64,000 bases of DNA, taken from the NCBI RefSeq assembly GCF_040703035.1, contig NZ_CP159996.1, positions 1,522,001 through 1,586,000 on the forward strand, written 5' to 3'. The notes beneath the pieces were generated by a model. The model saw nothing but the letters and a program-made list of their open reading frames with translations, did not search any database and had not been told where the DNA came from. Below, piece after piece: positions 28,243-37,730 of this stretch. The position numbers and the translations under genes were made by a program. This stretch comes from Terribacillus aidingensis. Its GTDB lineage: Bacteria > Bacillota > Bacilli > Bacillales > Amphibacillaceae. Position 1 is the first letter of the stretch; every line of letters starts with the position of its first letter.

Positions 28243-29355
28243 ATGAAAATGGGAACGACACGGATTACGACGATACAAATGGTTGCGTTGCTTTCTTCAA
28301 CCTTAATTGCTGTAGGTATTTTTACACTTCCAAGAAATTTAGCAATGGAAGTGGGGACACCGGATTTGTGGGTTTGTGTAGTGCTAGGCGGTATATGTGC
28401 TTATTTATCTTGTCTTATCATTGTGTCCCTAAGCCTTCGTTTTGAACGCCTTACATTTTTCGAATTCAACAAGCTGATTGTCGGGAAGTGGCTCGGAACA
28501 ACTCTTAGCTTTAGTTTTATTGGCTACTCACTAATGATTGGTGCGTTTGAAATCCGTTCTATGGGCGAACTGACACAATTTTATCTGTTAGAGGAGACAC
28601 CAATCTGTGTCATCATGATTTGCATGTACTGGATTGCATTTTACTTGCTGATAGGGGGCATCAATCCAATAGCGCGGTTGATCGAGTTATTGACCCCTGT
28701 TTGCTTGGTTGTATTCATATTGGTGTTTTGTCTTGGTTTTAAAGTCTTTGAATTAAATAATTTGAGACCAATATTTGGTCTTGGCCTAACACCTGTATTA
28801 AAAGGTATAACCCCGACATTCCTTACGTTCAGTGGATTAGAGTTTTTACTCGTTTTCATTGCTATGATGCAAAAACCGAAACAGGCAAAAAAAGTTGTAT
28901 TGATCGGATTGGGAATACCTGTATCTATTTATTTGTTGGCGGTAATCATCATTACAGGGGGATTATCCGTTGAAAGAATGAAGCATCAGAAATGGCCCAC
29001 TTTTGCCCTTATTCAAGAATATGAATTCGAGGGTATACTGTTTGAACGCTTTGATGCTTTATTTTTAGTCGTTTGGCTTATTCAGATGTTTACGACATAT
29101 GTTATCTGTCAATATGTTGCCGCAAAAGGTATATCTACGTTGACACGACTTTCATATAAAAAAGCAAACTTTATACTTTTGGCTGCAGTTTATCTTATTT
29201 GTTTGATTCCTCAGGATTTAAATCAACTGGAGAAGATGGGGACGATTATCGGCTGGACAAGCTTTGCTTTTTCCTTCATCGTGCCATCCATACTTTTTTT
29301 ACTTGCAGCAGTAAGGAGGCTGAGGCATGTTGATGTGGAAAAAAACAATACGTAA
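28243..29355 (+). CDS. GerB-type germinant receptor permease subunit
   Basis: A 370-residue, highly hydrophobic protein of the GerAB/endospore germination permease family, with about ten to eleven membrane helices and an APC/LeuT-like fold by homology. B subunits bind the germinant amino acid or sugar. The start at 28243 follows TAGGAG by nine bases. Its 3' end overlaps the C subunit gene by 29 bases, so translation is coupled. Confidence 0.9.
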   Translation: MKMGTTRITTIQMVALLSSTLIAVGIFTLPRNLAMEVGTPDLWVCVVLGGICAYLSCLIIVSLSLRFERLTFFEFNKLIVGKWLGTTLSFSFIGYSLMIGAFEIRSMGELTQFYLLEETPICVIMICMYWIAFYLLIGGINPIARLIELLTPVCLVVFILVFCLGFKVFELNNLRPIFGLGLTPVLKGITPTFLTFSGLEFLLVFIAMMQKPKQAKKVVLIGLGIPVSIYLLAVIIITGGLSVERMKHQKWPTFALIQEYEFEGILFERFDALFLVVWLIQMFTTYVICQYVAAKGISTLTRLSYKKANFILLAAVYLICLIPQDLNQLEKMGTIIGWTSFAFSFIVPSILFLLAAVRRLRHVDVEKNNT

Positions 29356-30472
29356 GTTCTGTATCTGTCTATTCTCTCTCATATTCCTTTGCGGCTGTTG
29401 GGACAGCGCAGATATTGAAGACATGTCGTTTGTAATCGGTCTTGGGATTGATAACAGCGAAAATGAAAAGAATTCGATCAAACATACCACGCAGATTGCC
29501 GTCACGAAGAAAAAAGGAGAACAGGGAACAGCGCCGCAGGGAAAGATGTATCAAAACGTGATGCTTGAAGGTAGATCGATCCAGGATATCTTACGTAATA
29601 TTTCTCTTCAGCTTCCGTACCCCGTATACACGGACCATTTGGAATGTATCATCATAACTGAAAAAGCGGCGAGCAAGTATGATTTATCTATTCTACTCGA
29701 CCAGATGCTGCGTGATAATGTCACTCGTTTGAGCCCAACAGTCGTTCTTAGCAAGCAGCAAGCCAGTGACGTGTTAAACACAAATATAGAAGGTGAGATA
29801 CCTGGCAGTTACATCAGCAGTATTTTCGAGAATAAAACAAGCACGCTGAAAATTCTCCCGGAAGTACGTTTAGGAAAGGTGGCTGCTAATCTCGCGTCTC
29901 AAACCAGCTTTTTGCTGCCAAATATAGAAAAACAAAAAAATACGCTGAAAGTGGACGGGGCTGGGGTAATTAAAGGAAAAGAAAGGAAATTTATCGGTTT
30001 CTTGTCAGTGGAAGAGGTAGAGGGGGTAAACTGGCTGACTGGGGAAGGGAAAGCTGGTTTACTGGAATTTGAGGATGAAAAAAAAAATACTATTGTTTAT
30101 GAGGTACAAAATTATAGGACAAAGGTGAAGCCGAATTTTCAAAATGGGAACCTGTCTTTCCTGGTGCAAATTAAAGCGGAGGGGTGGATAACAGAAGATT
30201 GGTCTAAAGTAGCGCACAATTTGACAGAAAGTTATGTGAAAGATCTGGAGCAACTGGGAGCAAATAAAGTCAAAAGGTTATCGGAAAAAACGCTAAAAAA
30301 ACTTCAGCAGGATTATAAGACTGATGTTGTGAATTTTTCTGAAAGTTTCAGAATCGCCTATCCAAGAGAATATCTGAAAATAAAAAAGGATTGGGATAAT
30401 TATTTTGCTGAAGCAGATGTGGAGTACGATGTTAGGGTGAAGATTGTCAATACTGGTGATGTAGTGAAATAG
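29327..30472 (+). CDS. GerC-type germinant receptor lipoprotein subunit
   Basis: A 381-residue Ger(x)C-family lipoprotein. It has a basic N-terminus, a hydrophobic stretch and a lipobox L-C-G-C at about residues 20-23, followed by WDSADIEDMSFVIGLGID, a typical mature start of GerAC homologues. It anchors to the outer face of the spore inner membrane and is essential for receptor function. AAGGAGG lies seven bases before the ATG. It closes the receptor operon. Confidence 0.9.
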   Translation: MLMWKKTIRKFCICLFSLIFLCGCWDSADIEDMSFVIGLGIDNSENEKNSIKHTTQIAVTKKKGEQGTAPQGKMYQNVMLEGRSIQDILRNISLQLPYPVYTDHLECIIITEKAASKYDLSILLDQMLRDNVTRLSPTVVLSKQQASDVLNTNIEGEIPGSYISSIFENKTSTLKILPEVRLGKVAANLASQTSFLLPNIEKQKNTLKVDGAGVIKGKERKFIGFLSVEEVEGVNWLTGEGKAGLLEFEDEKKNTIVYEVQNYRTKVKPNFQNGNLSFLVQIKAEGWITEDWSKVAHNLTESYVKDLEQLGANKVKRLSEKTLKKLQQDYKTDVVNFSESFRIAYPREYLKIKKDWDNYFAEADVEYDVRVKIVNTGDVVK

Positions 30473-30544
30473 TATAAGTCTTCAGATTTGATGCATAATC
30501 GGCTATATAATGTAACTAACACCTAATTTAATATTCCATCTTAG

Positions 30545-30575
30545 AAGCTTTCGCATAAAGCGAAGGCTTTTTCCT
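30545..30575 (+). terminator. Terminator of the germinant receptor operon
   Basis: AAGCTTTCGC pairs with GCGAAGGCTT around a five-base loop, followed by T residues. Confidence 0.85.
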
Positions 30576-30615
30576 TGTCTGATAGGGTATAATGACATAT
30601 AGAAAGGGTGACAGT

Positions 30616-31857
30616 ATGGAACGTGTATTATTGATGGCAGTCCATCACCAAAATCAAACATTAGAGCGATTCCAATCCTCGCTTGATGAATTAGAAGCAT
30701 TAACAGAGACGGCAGGAGGCGAAGTGGCAGGGATTGTCACGCAGAAACGGGAACGCCTGCATCCTGGTACATATTTTGGATCAGGGAAGCTGGAGGAACT
30801 TGCTGAGCTAGTGGAGCAGGAAGAGCCGCTTCTGGTCATATCAAACGACGAATTGTCTCCAGGACAATTAAAAAATATCAGCAACCGAATTGGGGTTCGG
30901 GTCATCGACCGGAGTCAGCTAATTCTCGATATATTCGCAACACGTGCACATACCCGTGAAGGTAAACTGCAGGTGGAATTGGCACAGATGCAATATTTGC
31001 TGCCTAGACTATATGGACAAGGTACAGAAATGAGCCGGCTTGGAGCTGGTATCGGAACAAGAGGACCTGGTGAGACGAAACTGGAAACCGACAGACGGCA
31101 TATCCGCCGCCGAATCGATGAAATCAAGCAGCAGCTGAAAGCTGTCGTTTCGCACCGCTCCCGTTACCGGGAACGACGAAAAGCGAATCAGGCTTTTCAA
31201 GTTGCCTTGGTCGGCTATACAAATGCCGGTAAATCGACAATCTTCAACCGGGTGACTGGAAACGACAGTCTGGAGCAGGACCAGCTGTTCGCTACGCTTG
31301 ATCCAATGACGCGCCGTATGCGCCTTCCATCCGGTTTTCAAGCGCTGCTCACGGATACGGTTGGTTTTATCCAGGACCTTCCGACAGCTCTTATCGCCGC
31401 TTTCCGTTCAACACTGGAGGAAGTGACAGAAGCTGATTTTATCATTCATATGGTCAATAGCGCGCATCCAGATCATGAACAGCAGCAGGCGACTGTGCTG
31501 AAGCTGCTCCATGAACTCGGAGCTGATCATTTGCCGATTTTGACAGTTTACAACAAAGCAGATTTGCTAACAGAGGATTTCATTGCTAGTGCACATCCAT
31601 ATGTCCAGATCTCTGCATTCAAAGAAGAAGACCGCAGACTTGTAATGGATAAGGTACAGGAAATGATCCAGGAAGCAAGTGAATTTTATGATACAATCGT
31701 ACCTGCCGCTGGCGGCCGTCTGTTAGACAAGCTTGCGCAGGAGACGATTTTAACAAAAAGGAATTACAACGAGGAAATGGATGCCTATGAAGTGAGCGGG
31801 TATGTATTGCCAAATCATCCACTTTTCCATCAGTTGAAAGGAAAGAATGAAGCATGA
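30616..31857 (+). CDS. hflX: ribosome-associated GTPase HflX (YnbA)
   Basis: A 413-residue HflX. The N-terminal nucleotide-binding domain includes GTYFGSGKLEEL and a helical linker (RLGAGIGTRGPGETKLETDR). The G domain starts near residue 195 with G1 GYTNAGKS at about 200, LTDTVGFIQDLP as G3 and YNKADLL as G4. HflX splits stalled or stressed 70S ribosomes. The start follows GAAAGGGTGA. ynbB overlaps the stop. Confidence 0.93.
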   Translation: MERVLLMAVHHQNQTLERFQSSLDELEALTETAGGEVAGIVTQKRERLHPGTYFGSGKLEELAELVEQEEPLLVISNDELSPGQLKNISNRIGVRVIDRSQLILDIFATRAHTREGKLQVELAQMQYLLPRLYGQGTEMSRLGAGIGTRGPGETKLETDRRHIRRRIDEIKQQLKAVVSHRSRYRERRKANQAFQVALVGYTNAGKSTIFNRVTGNDSLEQDQLFATLDPMTRRMRLPSGFQALLTDTVGFIQDLPTALIAAFRSTLEEVTEADFIIHMVNSAHPDHEQQQATVLKLLHELGADHLPILTVYNKADLLTEDFIASAHPYVQISAFKEEDRRLVMDKVQEMIQEASEFYDTIVPAAGGRLLDKLAQETILTKRNYNEEMDAYEVSGYVLPNHPLFHQLKGKNEA

Positions 31858-33107
31858 TAAACGAAACAGCAAGAAGAACAGAAGAAGAAACAAGCGCCGA
31901 GCGCGCTGGAATAGATTCCATCGTAGAAAAGAATCAGAAACGAGTGATGGATGCATTCCGCAATCAGCGCGTAAGTGACAGTCATTTCAATCCCACAACG
32001 GGTTATGGATATGATGACTTTGGTCGGGAGACCCTTGAAAAGGTTTACGCAGAAGTGTTCGGCGGAGAGGATGCACTTGTGCGTCCTCAGATCGTTTCAG
32101 GTACACACGCGATAACTACTGCATTATTCGGTGTTTTGCGTCCTGGTGATCAATTGCTTTATATTACCGGAAAGCCATATGACACACTGGAAGGCGTCAT
32201 TGGAAACCGAGAAGAAGATACAGGGTCATTAAAGGATTTCGGTGTCACATACGATGCGGTTGATCTGACGGAGGATGGTGCAATCGACTATCCAGCTGTG
32301 GCAGATAAGCTTTCTGAGAAGACGAAGGTGGTGGCGATCCAGCGTTCCAAAGGATATGCCGACCGGCCTTCTTTTTCTGTTACAGAAATCGGTGAAATGG
32401 TTTCTTTCGTAAAAGGGAAGTATCCAGATGCTATCGTTTTCGTCGATAACTGCTATGGAGAATTCGCCGAAACAGAGGAGCCGCTCCATGTTGGTGCGGA
32501 TTTGATTGCCGGATCACTAATCAAGAATCCAGGCGGCGGTATCGTACGTGCGGGAGGCTATATTGCCGGCCGGACTGATTTGATCGAGTTATGTGCCAAC
32601 CGTTTGACTGCGCCAGGGCTCGGAAAAGAAACAGGAGCATCACTTGGCATGCTACAGGAGCTGTTCCAAGGATTCTTTCTGGCACCGCATGTTGTTGGGG
32701 AGGCGTTAAAAGGAGCCGTCTTTACATCAAGATTTCTTGAGCTTCTCGGCTTTTCGACTTCACCGAAATTCAACAGCAAACGCGTCGATTTGATTCAATC
32801 AGTGAACTTCCACTCGGCAGATCAGATGATTGCCTTCTGTCAGGCAATTCAGCATGCATCACCTGTCAACGCTCATGTGACGCCGCATGCAGCACCGATG
32901 CCGGGATATGAAAGTGATGTCATCATGGCAGCCGGAACCTTCATCCAAGGAGCCAGCCTGGAATTAACAGCAGATGGACCGATCCGCCCGCCATATACGG
33001 CTTTTGTCCAGGGCGGTTTGACTTATGCCCATGTGAAGCTCGCTATTATGGATGCAGCTCAAAATCTATTAGAAAAAGGCTTGATATCAACTAATCAAGC
33101 ATACTAA
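31854..33107 (+). CDS. ynbB: YnbB, PLP-dependent Met gamma-lyase-like protein
   Basis: A 417-residue fold-type I PLP enzyme of the methionine gamma-lyase-related (aluminium resistance) family. FVDNCYGEFAETEEP and the Schiff-base lysine region AGSLIKNPGGGI are seen near residues 200 and 225. The activity of this family is not settled. The ATG overlaps the hflX stop (ATGATAA). It lies between hflX and glnR, as in B. subtilis. Confidence 0.88.
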   Translation: MINETARRTEEETSAERAGIDSIVEKNQKRVMDAFRNQRVSDSHFNPTTGYGYDDFGRETLEKVYAEVFGGEDALVRPQIVSGTHAITTALFGVLRPGDQLLYITGKPYDTLEGVIGNREEDTGSLKDFGVTYDAVDLTEDGAIDYPAVADKLSEKTKVVAIQRSKGYADRPSFSVTEIGEMVSFVKGKYPDAIVFVDNCYGEFAETEEPLHVGADLIAGSLIKNPGGGIVRAGGYIAGRTDLIELCANRLTAPGLGKETGASLGMLQELFQGFFLAPHVVGEALKGAVFTSRFLELLGFSTSPKFNSKRVDLIQSVNFHSADQMIAFCQAIQHASPVNAHVTPHAAPMPGYESDVIMAAGTFIQGASLELTADGPIRPPYTAFVQGGLTYAHVKLAIMDAAQNLLEKGLISTNQAY

Positions 33108-33116
33108 AAATTTTCA

Positions 33117-33167
33117 TGTCAACTAAGCTAACACGTGTTGACATTTAAAATTACCTACGTTTATAAT
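33117..33167 (+). promoter_or_regulatory. glnRA promoter with two GlnR/TnrA boxes
   Basis: TGTCA-N7-TAACA at 33117-33133 matches the GlnR/TnrA consensus TGTNA-N7-TNACA exactly. A weaker second box TGACA-N7-TTACC is at 33139-33155. The promoter is TTGACA (33138-33143), an 18-bp spacer and TATAAT (33162-33167), so box two overlaps the -35 and would allow GlnR to repress its own operon when nitrogen is plentiful. Confidence 0.8.
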
Positions 33168-33204
33168 AGACGTAGAGTACATAAGGAAAGGGGATGGACG
33201 ATAA

Positions 33205-33597
33205 ATGAGTGACATGAATCGCCGATCTATGCCCTTGTTCTCTATTGGTATTGTAAAATCACTTACTGCATTAACAGCGAGACAAATCCGTTATTATGAA
33301 GACAACGGACTGATTTTCCCAGCAAGAACAGAAGGCAATCAGCGTCTTTTCTCATTCAATGATGTGGATCGACTGCTGGAAATCAAGGAATTGATCGATA
33401 AAGGAATCAACCTTGCCGGAATCAAGCAAATGCTGCCATACAGAGAAAAACCGACAGCAGAAATGCTTGAAACACCGATCGAACCGGAAATCTCTGATAA
33501 AGCATTAAGACAGATGCTGCGTCAGGAACTGATGGATACCGGGCGATTAGGCAAAGCTTCGTTACGTCAGGGAGAGTTATCACGATTCTTCCATTAA
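33205..33597 (+). CDS. glnR: nitrogen repressor GlnR
   Basis: A 130-residue MerR-family regulator. The winged helix ([20 protein letters not shown], then [19 protein letters not shown]) is followed by the C-terminal region that senses feedback-inhibited glutamine synthetase. It represses glnRA, tnrA and other nitrogen genes under nitrogen excess. AAGGAAAGGGG precedes the ATG. glnA follows after 16 bases. Confidence 0.95.
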   Translation: MSDMNRRSMPLFSIGIVKSLTALTARQIRYYEDNGLIFPARTEGNQRLFSFNDVDRLLEIKELIDKGINLAGIKQMLPYREKPTAEMLETPIEPEISDKALRQMLRQELMDTGRLGKASLRQGELSRFFH

Positions 33598-33613
33598 TAG
33601 AGGAGGAGAAAGA

Positions 33614-34948
33614 ATGGCGAAATTTACTAGAGAAGATGTAATCAAGATTATCAAGGAGGAGAACGTAAAGTTCATTCGTTTACAGTTCACCGACTTGCTT
33701 GGCACAATTAAAAACGTGGAAATCCCGCTTAGCCAGCTGGACAAAGCATTGGATAACGAAATGATGTTCGACGGATCTTCCATCGAAGGTTTCGTACGCA
33801 TCGAAGAGTCCGACATGAAGCTTTACCCGGACTTGGATACATTCGTTGTATTCCCTTGGACGAGCGAAAAAGGCAAAGTGGCACGTTTCATCTGTGATAT
33901 CTACACTCCAGAAGGAGAGCCATTCGAAGGCTGCCCACGTTACAACCTGAAGCGTAACATTAAAAAAATGGAAGAGCTTGGATTCAGCGCATTCAACATC
34001 GGTACAGAGCCGGAATTCTTCTTGTTCAAACTTGATGAAAAAGGCGAGCCGACATTGGAATTGAACGATAAAGGCGGCTACTTCGACCTTGCACCAACTG
34101 ACCTAGGCGAAACTACTCGTCGTGATATCGTATTGGAATTGGAAGAGATGGGCTTTGAAATTGAAGCTTCCCACCACGAAGTGGCACCAGGCCAGCACGA
34201 AATCGATTTCAAATATGCTGATGCACTGAAACATGCTGATGACATCCAAACATTCAAACTAGTAGTAAAAACAATTGCTAGAAAGCATGGTTTGCATGCA
34301 ACATTCATGCCAAAACCTTTATTCGGTGTAAACGGTTCTGGTATGCACTGCAACATGTCTCTATTCAAAGACGGCAAAAATGCTTTCTACGATGAAAGCG
34401 GCGAGTTGAAGCTTTCTGAAACAGCTTACCAGTTTATCGCAGGTACATTGAAGCATGCAGTTAACTTCACAGCGGTTACAAACCCGACAGTTAACTCTTA
34501 CAAACGTCTTGTACCAGGTTATGAAGCTCCATGCTACGTAGCATGGTCCGGTAAAAACCGCAGCCCGCTTATCCGTGTACCATCCGCTCGCGGAGCAAGC
34601 ACACGTGTTGAAGTGCGCAGTGTTGATCCATCTGCAAACCCGTACCTAGCAATGAGTGTATTGCTTGCTGCAGGTCTTGATGGAATCAAAAACAACATGG
34701 AAGCACCTGCTTCCATCGACCGTAACATCTACGTTATGGACAAAGCAGAAAGAGAAAAGAACGGCGTAGCAGATCTTCCAGCTACACTATACGATGCTCT
34801 TGAGCAGCTTAAATCCGACGACATCATCGTCGAAGCACTAGGCGATCACCTATTCGAACACTTCATCGAAGCGAAAGAAATCGAGTGGGATATGTTCCGC
34901 ACACAAGTTCACCCATGGGAACGCGAACAGTACATGGAAGACTTTTAA
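33614..34948 (+). CDS. glnA: glutamine synthetase type I-alpha
   Basis: A 444-residue GS-I alpha. It makes glutamine from glutamate, ammonia and ATP, and in its feedback-inhibited form controls GlnR and TnrA. The Mg/ATP-site motifs [20 protein letters not shown] (with the regulatory Arg62), [19 protein letters not shown] and [15 protein letters not shown] are intact. It lacks the adenylylation Tyr loop of GS-I beta. GGAGGAGAAAG precedes the ATG. Its last 54 bases and terminator occur again, decayed, 2.8 kb downstream. Confidence 0.97.
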   Translation: MAKFTREDVIKIIKEENVKFIRLQFTDLLGTIKNVEIPLSQLDKALDNEMMFDGSSIEGFVRIEESDMKLYPDLDTFVVFPWTSEKGKVARFICDIYTPEGEPFEGCPRYNLKRNIKKMEELGFSAFNIGTEPEFFLFKLDEKGEPTLELNDKGGYFDLAPTDLGETTRRDIVLELEEMGFEIEASHHEVAPGQHEIDFKYADALKHADDIQTFKLVVKTIARKHGLHATFMPKPLFGVNGSGMHCNMSLFKDGKNAFYDESGELKLSETAYQFIAGTLKHAVNFTAVTNPTVNSYKRLVPGYEAPCYVAWSGKNRSPLIRVPSARGASTRVEVRSVDPSANPYLAMSVLLAAGLDGIKNNMEAPASIDRNIYVMDKAEREKNGVADLPATLYDALEQLKSDDIIVEALGDHLFEHFIEAKEIEWDMFRTQVHPWEREQYMEDF

Positions 34949-35110
34949 TGGAGGAAACCCCTGATACCATTGGTGTCAGGGGTTTTTCTTTTCGTTATTT
35001 TGTGAGTTTTAATCTACCTCCAAAGCACCCCCATATATTCGCTCATTTTTTCTTATATTCCTCATATTACTCCAATGTGTTCTGTTCTAATTACTTTGAA
35101 ATATGGAATA
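34895..35110 (+). repeat. Copy 1 of a duplicated glnA 3' end plus terminator and flank
   Basis: From TTCCGCACACAAG in the last codons of glnA through its terminator and about 120 bases beyond, this segment resembles 37731-37927. The first 20 bases match exactly, the terminator differs at one or two positions, and the flanking part is much more diverged. See the finding on the duplicated end. Confidence 0.7.
34955..34990 (+). terminator. Terminator of glnRA
   Basis: A 14-bp stem with one G-T pair (34955-34968 with 34972-34985) has an ATT loop and is followed by T residues. Confidence 0.92.
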
Positions 35111-35302
35111 TATAGCGATGTAATTTCCATGCTGAAGAGATTCAGAGATTCATGGAACACCAAAAGGACCGCCTATGTATTTGATTTAGAGAACTGGTAT
35201 AGCGTTAATATGGGTCAGATGGGCTACGCAATAAATTTTAACTATATATTATACAAAAATATGGTAAATTTAATGCAGAGATATAATGAATGGGGAGAGG
35301 TA
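34991..35302 (+). other. AT-rich gap and leader before the deacetylase gene
   Basis: No gene is evident in these 310 bases. The first third belongs to the duplicated glnA flank. The rest is AT-rich, and an open frame running through it in phase with the deacetylase has no ribosome binding site and ends in a normal signal peptide start at 35303, so it is regarded as an untranslated leader. Confidence 0.5.
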
Positions 35303-36975
35303 ATGTTGCGAAAAAAATTTATTGTGTTGCTGCTAATTATAATATTTGTCTTGAATTTACCTAGTGCTTCCTTTGCTGATCGTAAAGATTCAGTTTTAAT
35401 TGTGTACAGCCAGACGGAGGAAGAACAAATAAAAGATGTGCGTATTTTGGAAACCTTAGTTGGCCAATTCAGAGACGATTACAAAATCATTGAAGATGCA
35501 GATATTGGCCAAGAGAATTTAAATGAGTTTGATTATGTTATTTATTTGGGAGCTGGAAGGAAAGCATTGTCAGAGAGCTTGCTGGAAACTTTCAATAATT
35601 ACGAGGGCCCATTTTTCGCAATTAATCATAATGCAGAGCAATTTAACGAAAAGATGCCTTGGTTAAACATAAATGGGGAAGCCTTGATTAATAAGGTTGA
35701 GATCCCAGATAATCAAAGTCAGAACTTGGCAGAGAAACGGATAGTTTATGATGTGACGGGTAATGGTACTGCTGTTTCTTTGGTCGGAAATAAAGTTGAC
35801 GGCAGTGGCTCGGTTCCTTTACTGCTCAATTCGAATAATATCTATTACTTTGCAGGTCAAAATCTATATAATCCTTTTGAGGAATATATAACGCAGTCAC
35901 TTATGAATTTCTTTGGTGAAGAAGGAAAAGGAATCACGAAGTATCTACGACTTGAAGATGTGCATCCCATGGTAGATCCTGATCAGTTAAGGGAACAAGC
36001 AGAATTCCTTAAAGAAAAGGATATCCCTTACATGGTGGCGGTGATTCCAGAGTATACGAATAACGGTAAAACAGTGCACCTTGTTGATTCACCCAAATTA
36101 GTGAAGACGCTAAAATACATGCAAAATAATGGTGCAAGTATAGTTATGCATGGATACAAGCACCAATATCGCAGCTCAGAAACAGGTGAAGGCTTCGAAT
36201 TTTGGGATGCTGAGAATGATAGGCCTATTTATCAGCCAGCCAATGAAAAAGCCAAGCAGAGGTCGGATTTTCCTACTTATGCAGCATATGAGGCTTTTGT
36301 TGAGGAAGGCGAAGAGTATGAAAGGACATATATGGAAAATGCAATAGAAAGCGGAATAGAAGAGTTGGTAGCTCATGATCTCTATCCCGTTGCTTTTGAA
36401 GCACCTCACTATGCCATTTCTCAACAAGGATACAAAATAGTATCTGAACATTTTTCTTCTTATGTTGGACAGCTGCAGTTGACTGACTTAACTTGGAAGG
36501 GAGAATTTGCACCCCCGTATGAGTCACGACCTGAATTTGTGCATGGTATGACTGTGTATCCGGAAACCTTGGGTTATATTGAAGAAGGTGATGATAAAGC
36601 AATAGAGAAAATGCAGGAAAAAATAGAGATGAAATCAAAATATAATCATTCCTATTTATCTGCCTTTTATCACCCTTATTTGGGATTAGAAGGGCTTAAA
36701 GAAGTCGTCGAGAATCTAAATGAGGTTGATGGAACATGGCTTGATTTAAAACAGCGGGATAATCGGGTCCAAATAAACGATATCAGTATATTTACAAAAG
36801 GCGAGAGTACCAAGTGGAAAAGCCCTTCTTGGCTAGTGACTATGAAAGGAACTTGCTTATACGGAAAAGCCTAATATGGTGTATTCCGGTGCTTTTAGTC
36901 GGGGTAACTTTAGTGATTTTCTTAATACGAAAAAGAAAGAAAAAAAGCATATCTCAAGTAGAAAACGCCTCCTAA
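35303..36975 (+). pseudogene. Frameshifted DUF2334 (YdaL-like) surface polysaccharide deacetylase
   Basis: The continuous frame 35303-36874 encodes 523 residues: signal peptide (VLLLIIIFVLNLPSASFA), an N-terminal Rossmann-like domain, then a DUF2334 deacetylase domain (YLRLEDVHPM, IVMHGYKHQY, FEAPHYAIS, AFYHPYLG). After the triple AAA AGC CCT near 36829 a one-base shift opens another frame, ending at 36975, that encodes a clear membrane helix (SLIWCIPVLLVGVTLVIFLI) and a Lys/Arg-rich tail. The original protein was thus probably membrane-anchored at its C-terminus and has lost one base. The catalytic domain is complete, so a secreted, unanchored enzyme may still be made. GGGGAGAGG precedes the ATG. 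The glycosyltransferase partners found beside ydaL in B. subtilis are missing. A sequencing error is an alternative. Confidence 0.7.
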
Positions 36976-37073
36976 TCTGTCGAATCGTAAGAAGCACATT
37001 CAATCCTTGCCAGAGCATAATCCCTATACATCTGATTGGCATCCATATTTTGATGAAAAGTGTGACGAAAGGA

Positions 37074-37123
37074 AAATGAACAAATTGAGATATTGCCAAT
37101 ACAATATCTCAATTTGTTCATTT
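37074..37123. terminator. Perfect 22-bp inverted repeat between convergent genes
   Basis: Arms 37074-37095 and 37102-37123 are exact reverse complements around a CCAATA loop. It lies between the deacetylase gene and the convergent arr gene. The A/T-rich ends suit a bidirectional terminator, although no long T tract follows. Confidence 0.6.
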
Positions 37124-37146
37124 CAAGTACTTATAGATATTAAAGA

Positions 37147-37563
37147 TTAATCGTATATTACATTTTTTCCTTCTTCAGTTAACTTTTTTAGAGATGAAAG
37201 CATATGATTTATTTCTTCATCAGAATGTCTTTCCCATGAACTTAATTCAGCAATTATTTTCAAAGGAGATTTTGACCTATAAGAACGTGTTGGGTTTCCA
37301 GGAAATCTTTTGTCAGTCAAGTTTGGATCATTTTCAAAATCACCTAATGGTTCTACAATATAGATTCTTTCCTTTGATTCAGATCTTGCTAATTCAGCAC
37401 CCCATTTAGCAGCATTCAATGTTGCAGTAAAATATATATAGTTAGATTTTTTATCCTGGTAATTTGATAAGTACTGTGGCACTAATAAATCCCCAACATT
37501 TAGTTCTGCTTTCGTACCATGAAAAAAAGGACCATTATCTAAAGCATCTTTTTTGTCATTCAT
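37147..37563 (-). CDS. arr: NAD+--rifampin ADP-ribosyltransferase Arr
   Basis: A 138-residue Arr-family enzyme, which transfers ADP-ribose from NAD+ to rifamycins and so inactivates them. The family landmarks are all visible: PFFHGTKAELNVGDLL with the conserved His, YIYFTATLNAAKWGAELA with the conserved Tyr, RIYIVEPLG, and DPNLTDKRFPGNPTRSYRS. The length is normal for Arr. AGAGGTG precedes the ATG and a good promoter lies upstream, so it looks functional. It lies on the opposite strand to its neighbours, in the segment between the two copies of the glnA 3' end. Resistance itself is inferred from the family. Confidence 0.92.
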   Translation of the reverse strand: MNDKKDALDNGPFFHGTKAELNVGDLLVPQYLSNYQDKKSNYIYFTATLNAAKWGAELARSESKERIYIVEPLGDFENDPNLTDKRFPGNPTRSYRSKSPLKIIAELSSWERHSDEEINHMLSSLKKLTEEGKNVIYD

Positions 37564-37593
37564 ACCGATACACCTCTTATATTTTTAGATTTG

Positions 37594-37622
37594 TATATAA
37601 CAGCATAATGTAGGAATTACAA
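37594..37622 (-). promoter_or_regulatory. Candidate sigma-A promoter of arr
   Basis: On the minus strand TTGTAA (37622-37617), a 17-bp spacer and TATATA (37599-37594) lie about 30 bases before the arr start codon. Confidence 0.5.
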
Positions 37623-37730
37623 AAAGAGTAGTCTATAAATAATTTCCAAATAATGATACAATGTAAATAGATAGAAAGATAACGACGATATTTACCTTTT
37701 ATTTTATGGGATATAACTGGTTAAATTCTG

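Noticed and set aside
35075..35302. N-terminal extension of the deacetylase by 76 codons
   Set aside because: There is no ribosome binding site and the extension would bury the signal peptide, which begins normally at 35303 behind GGGGAGAGG.
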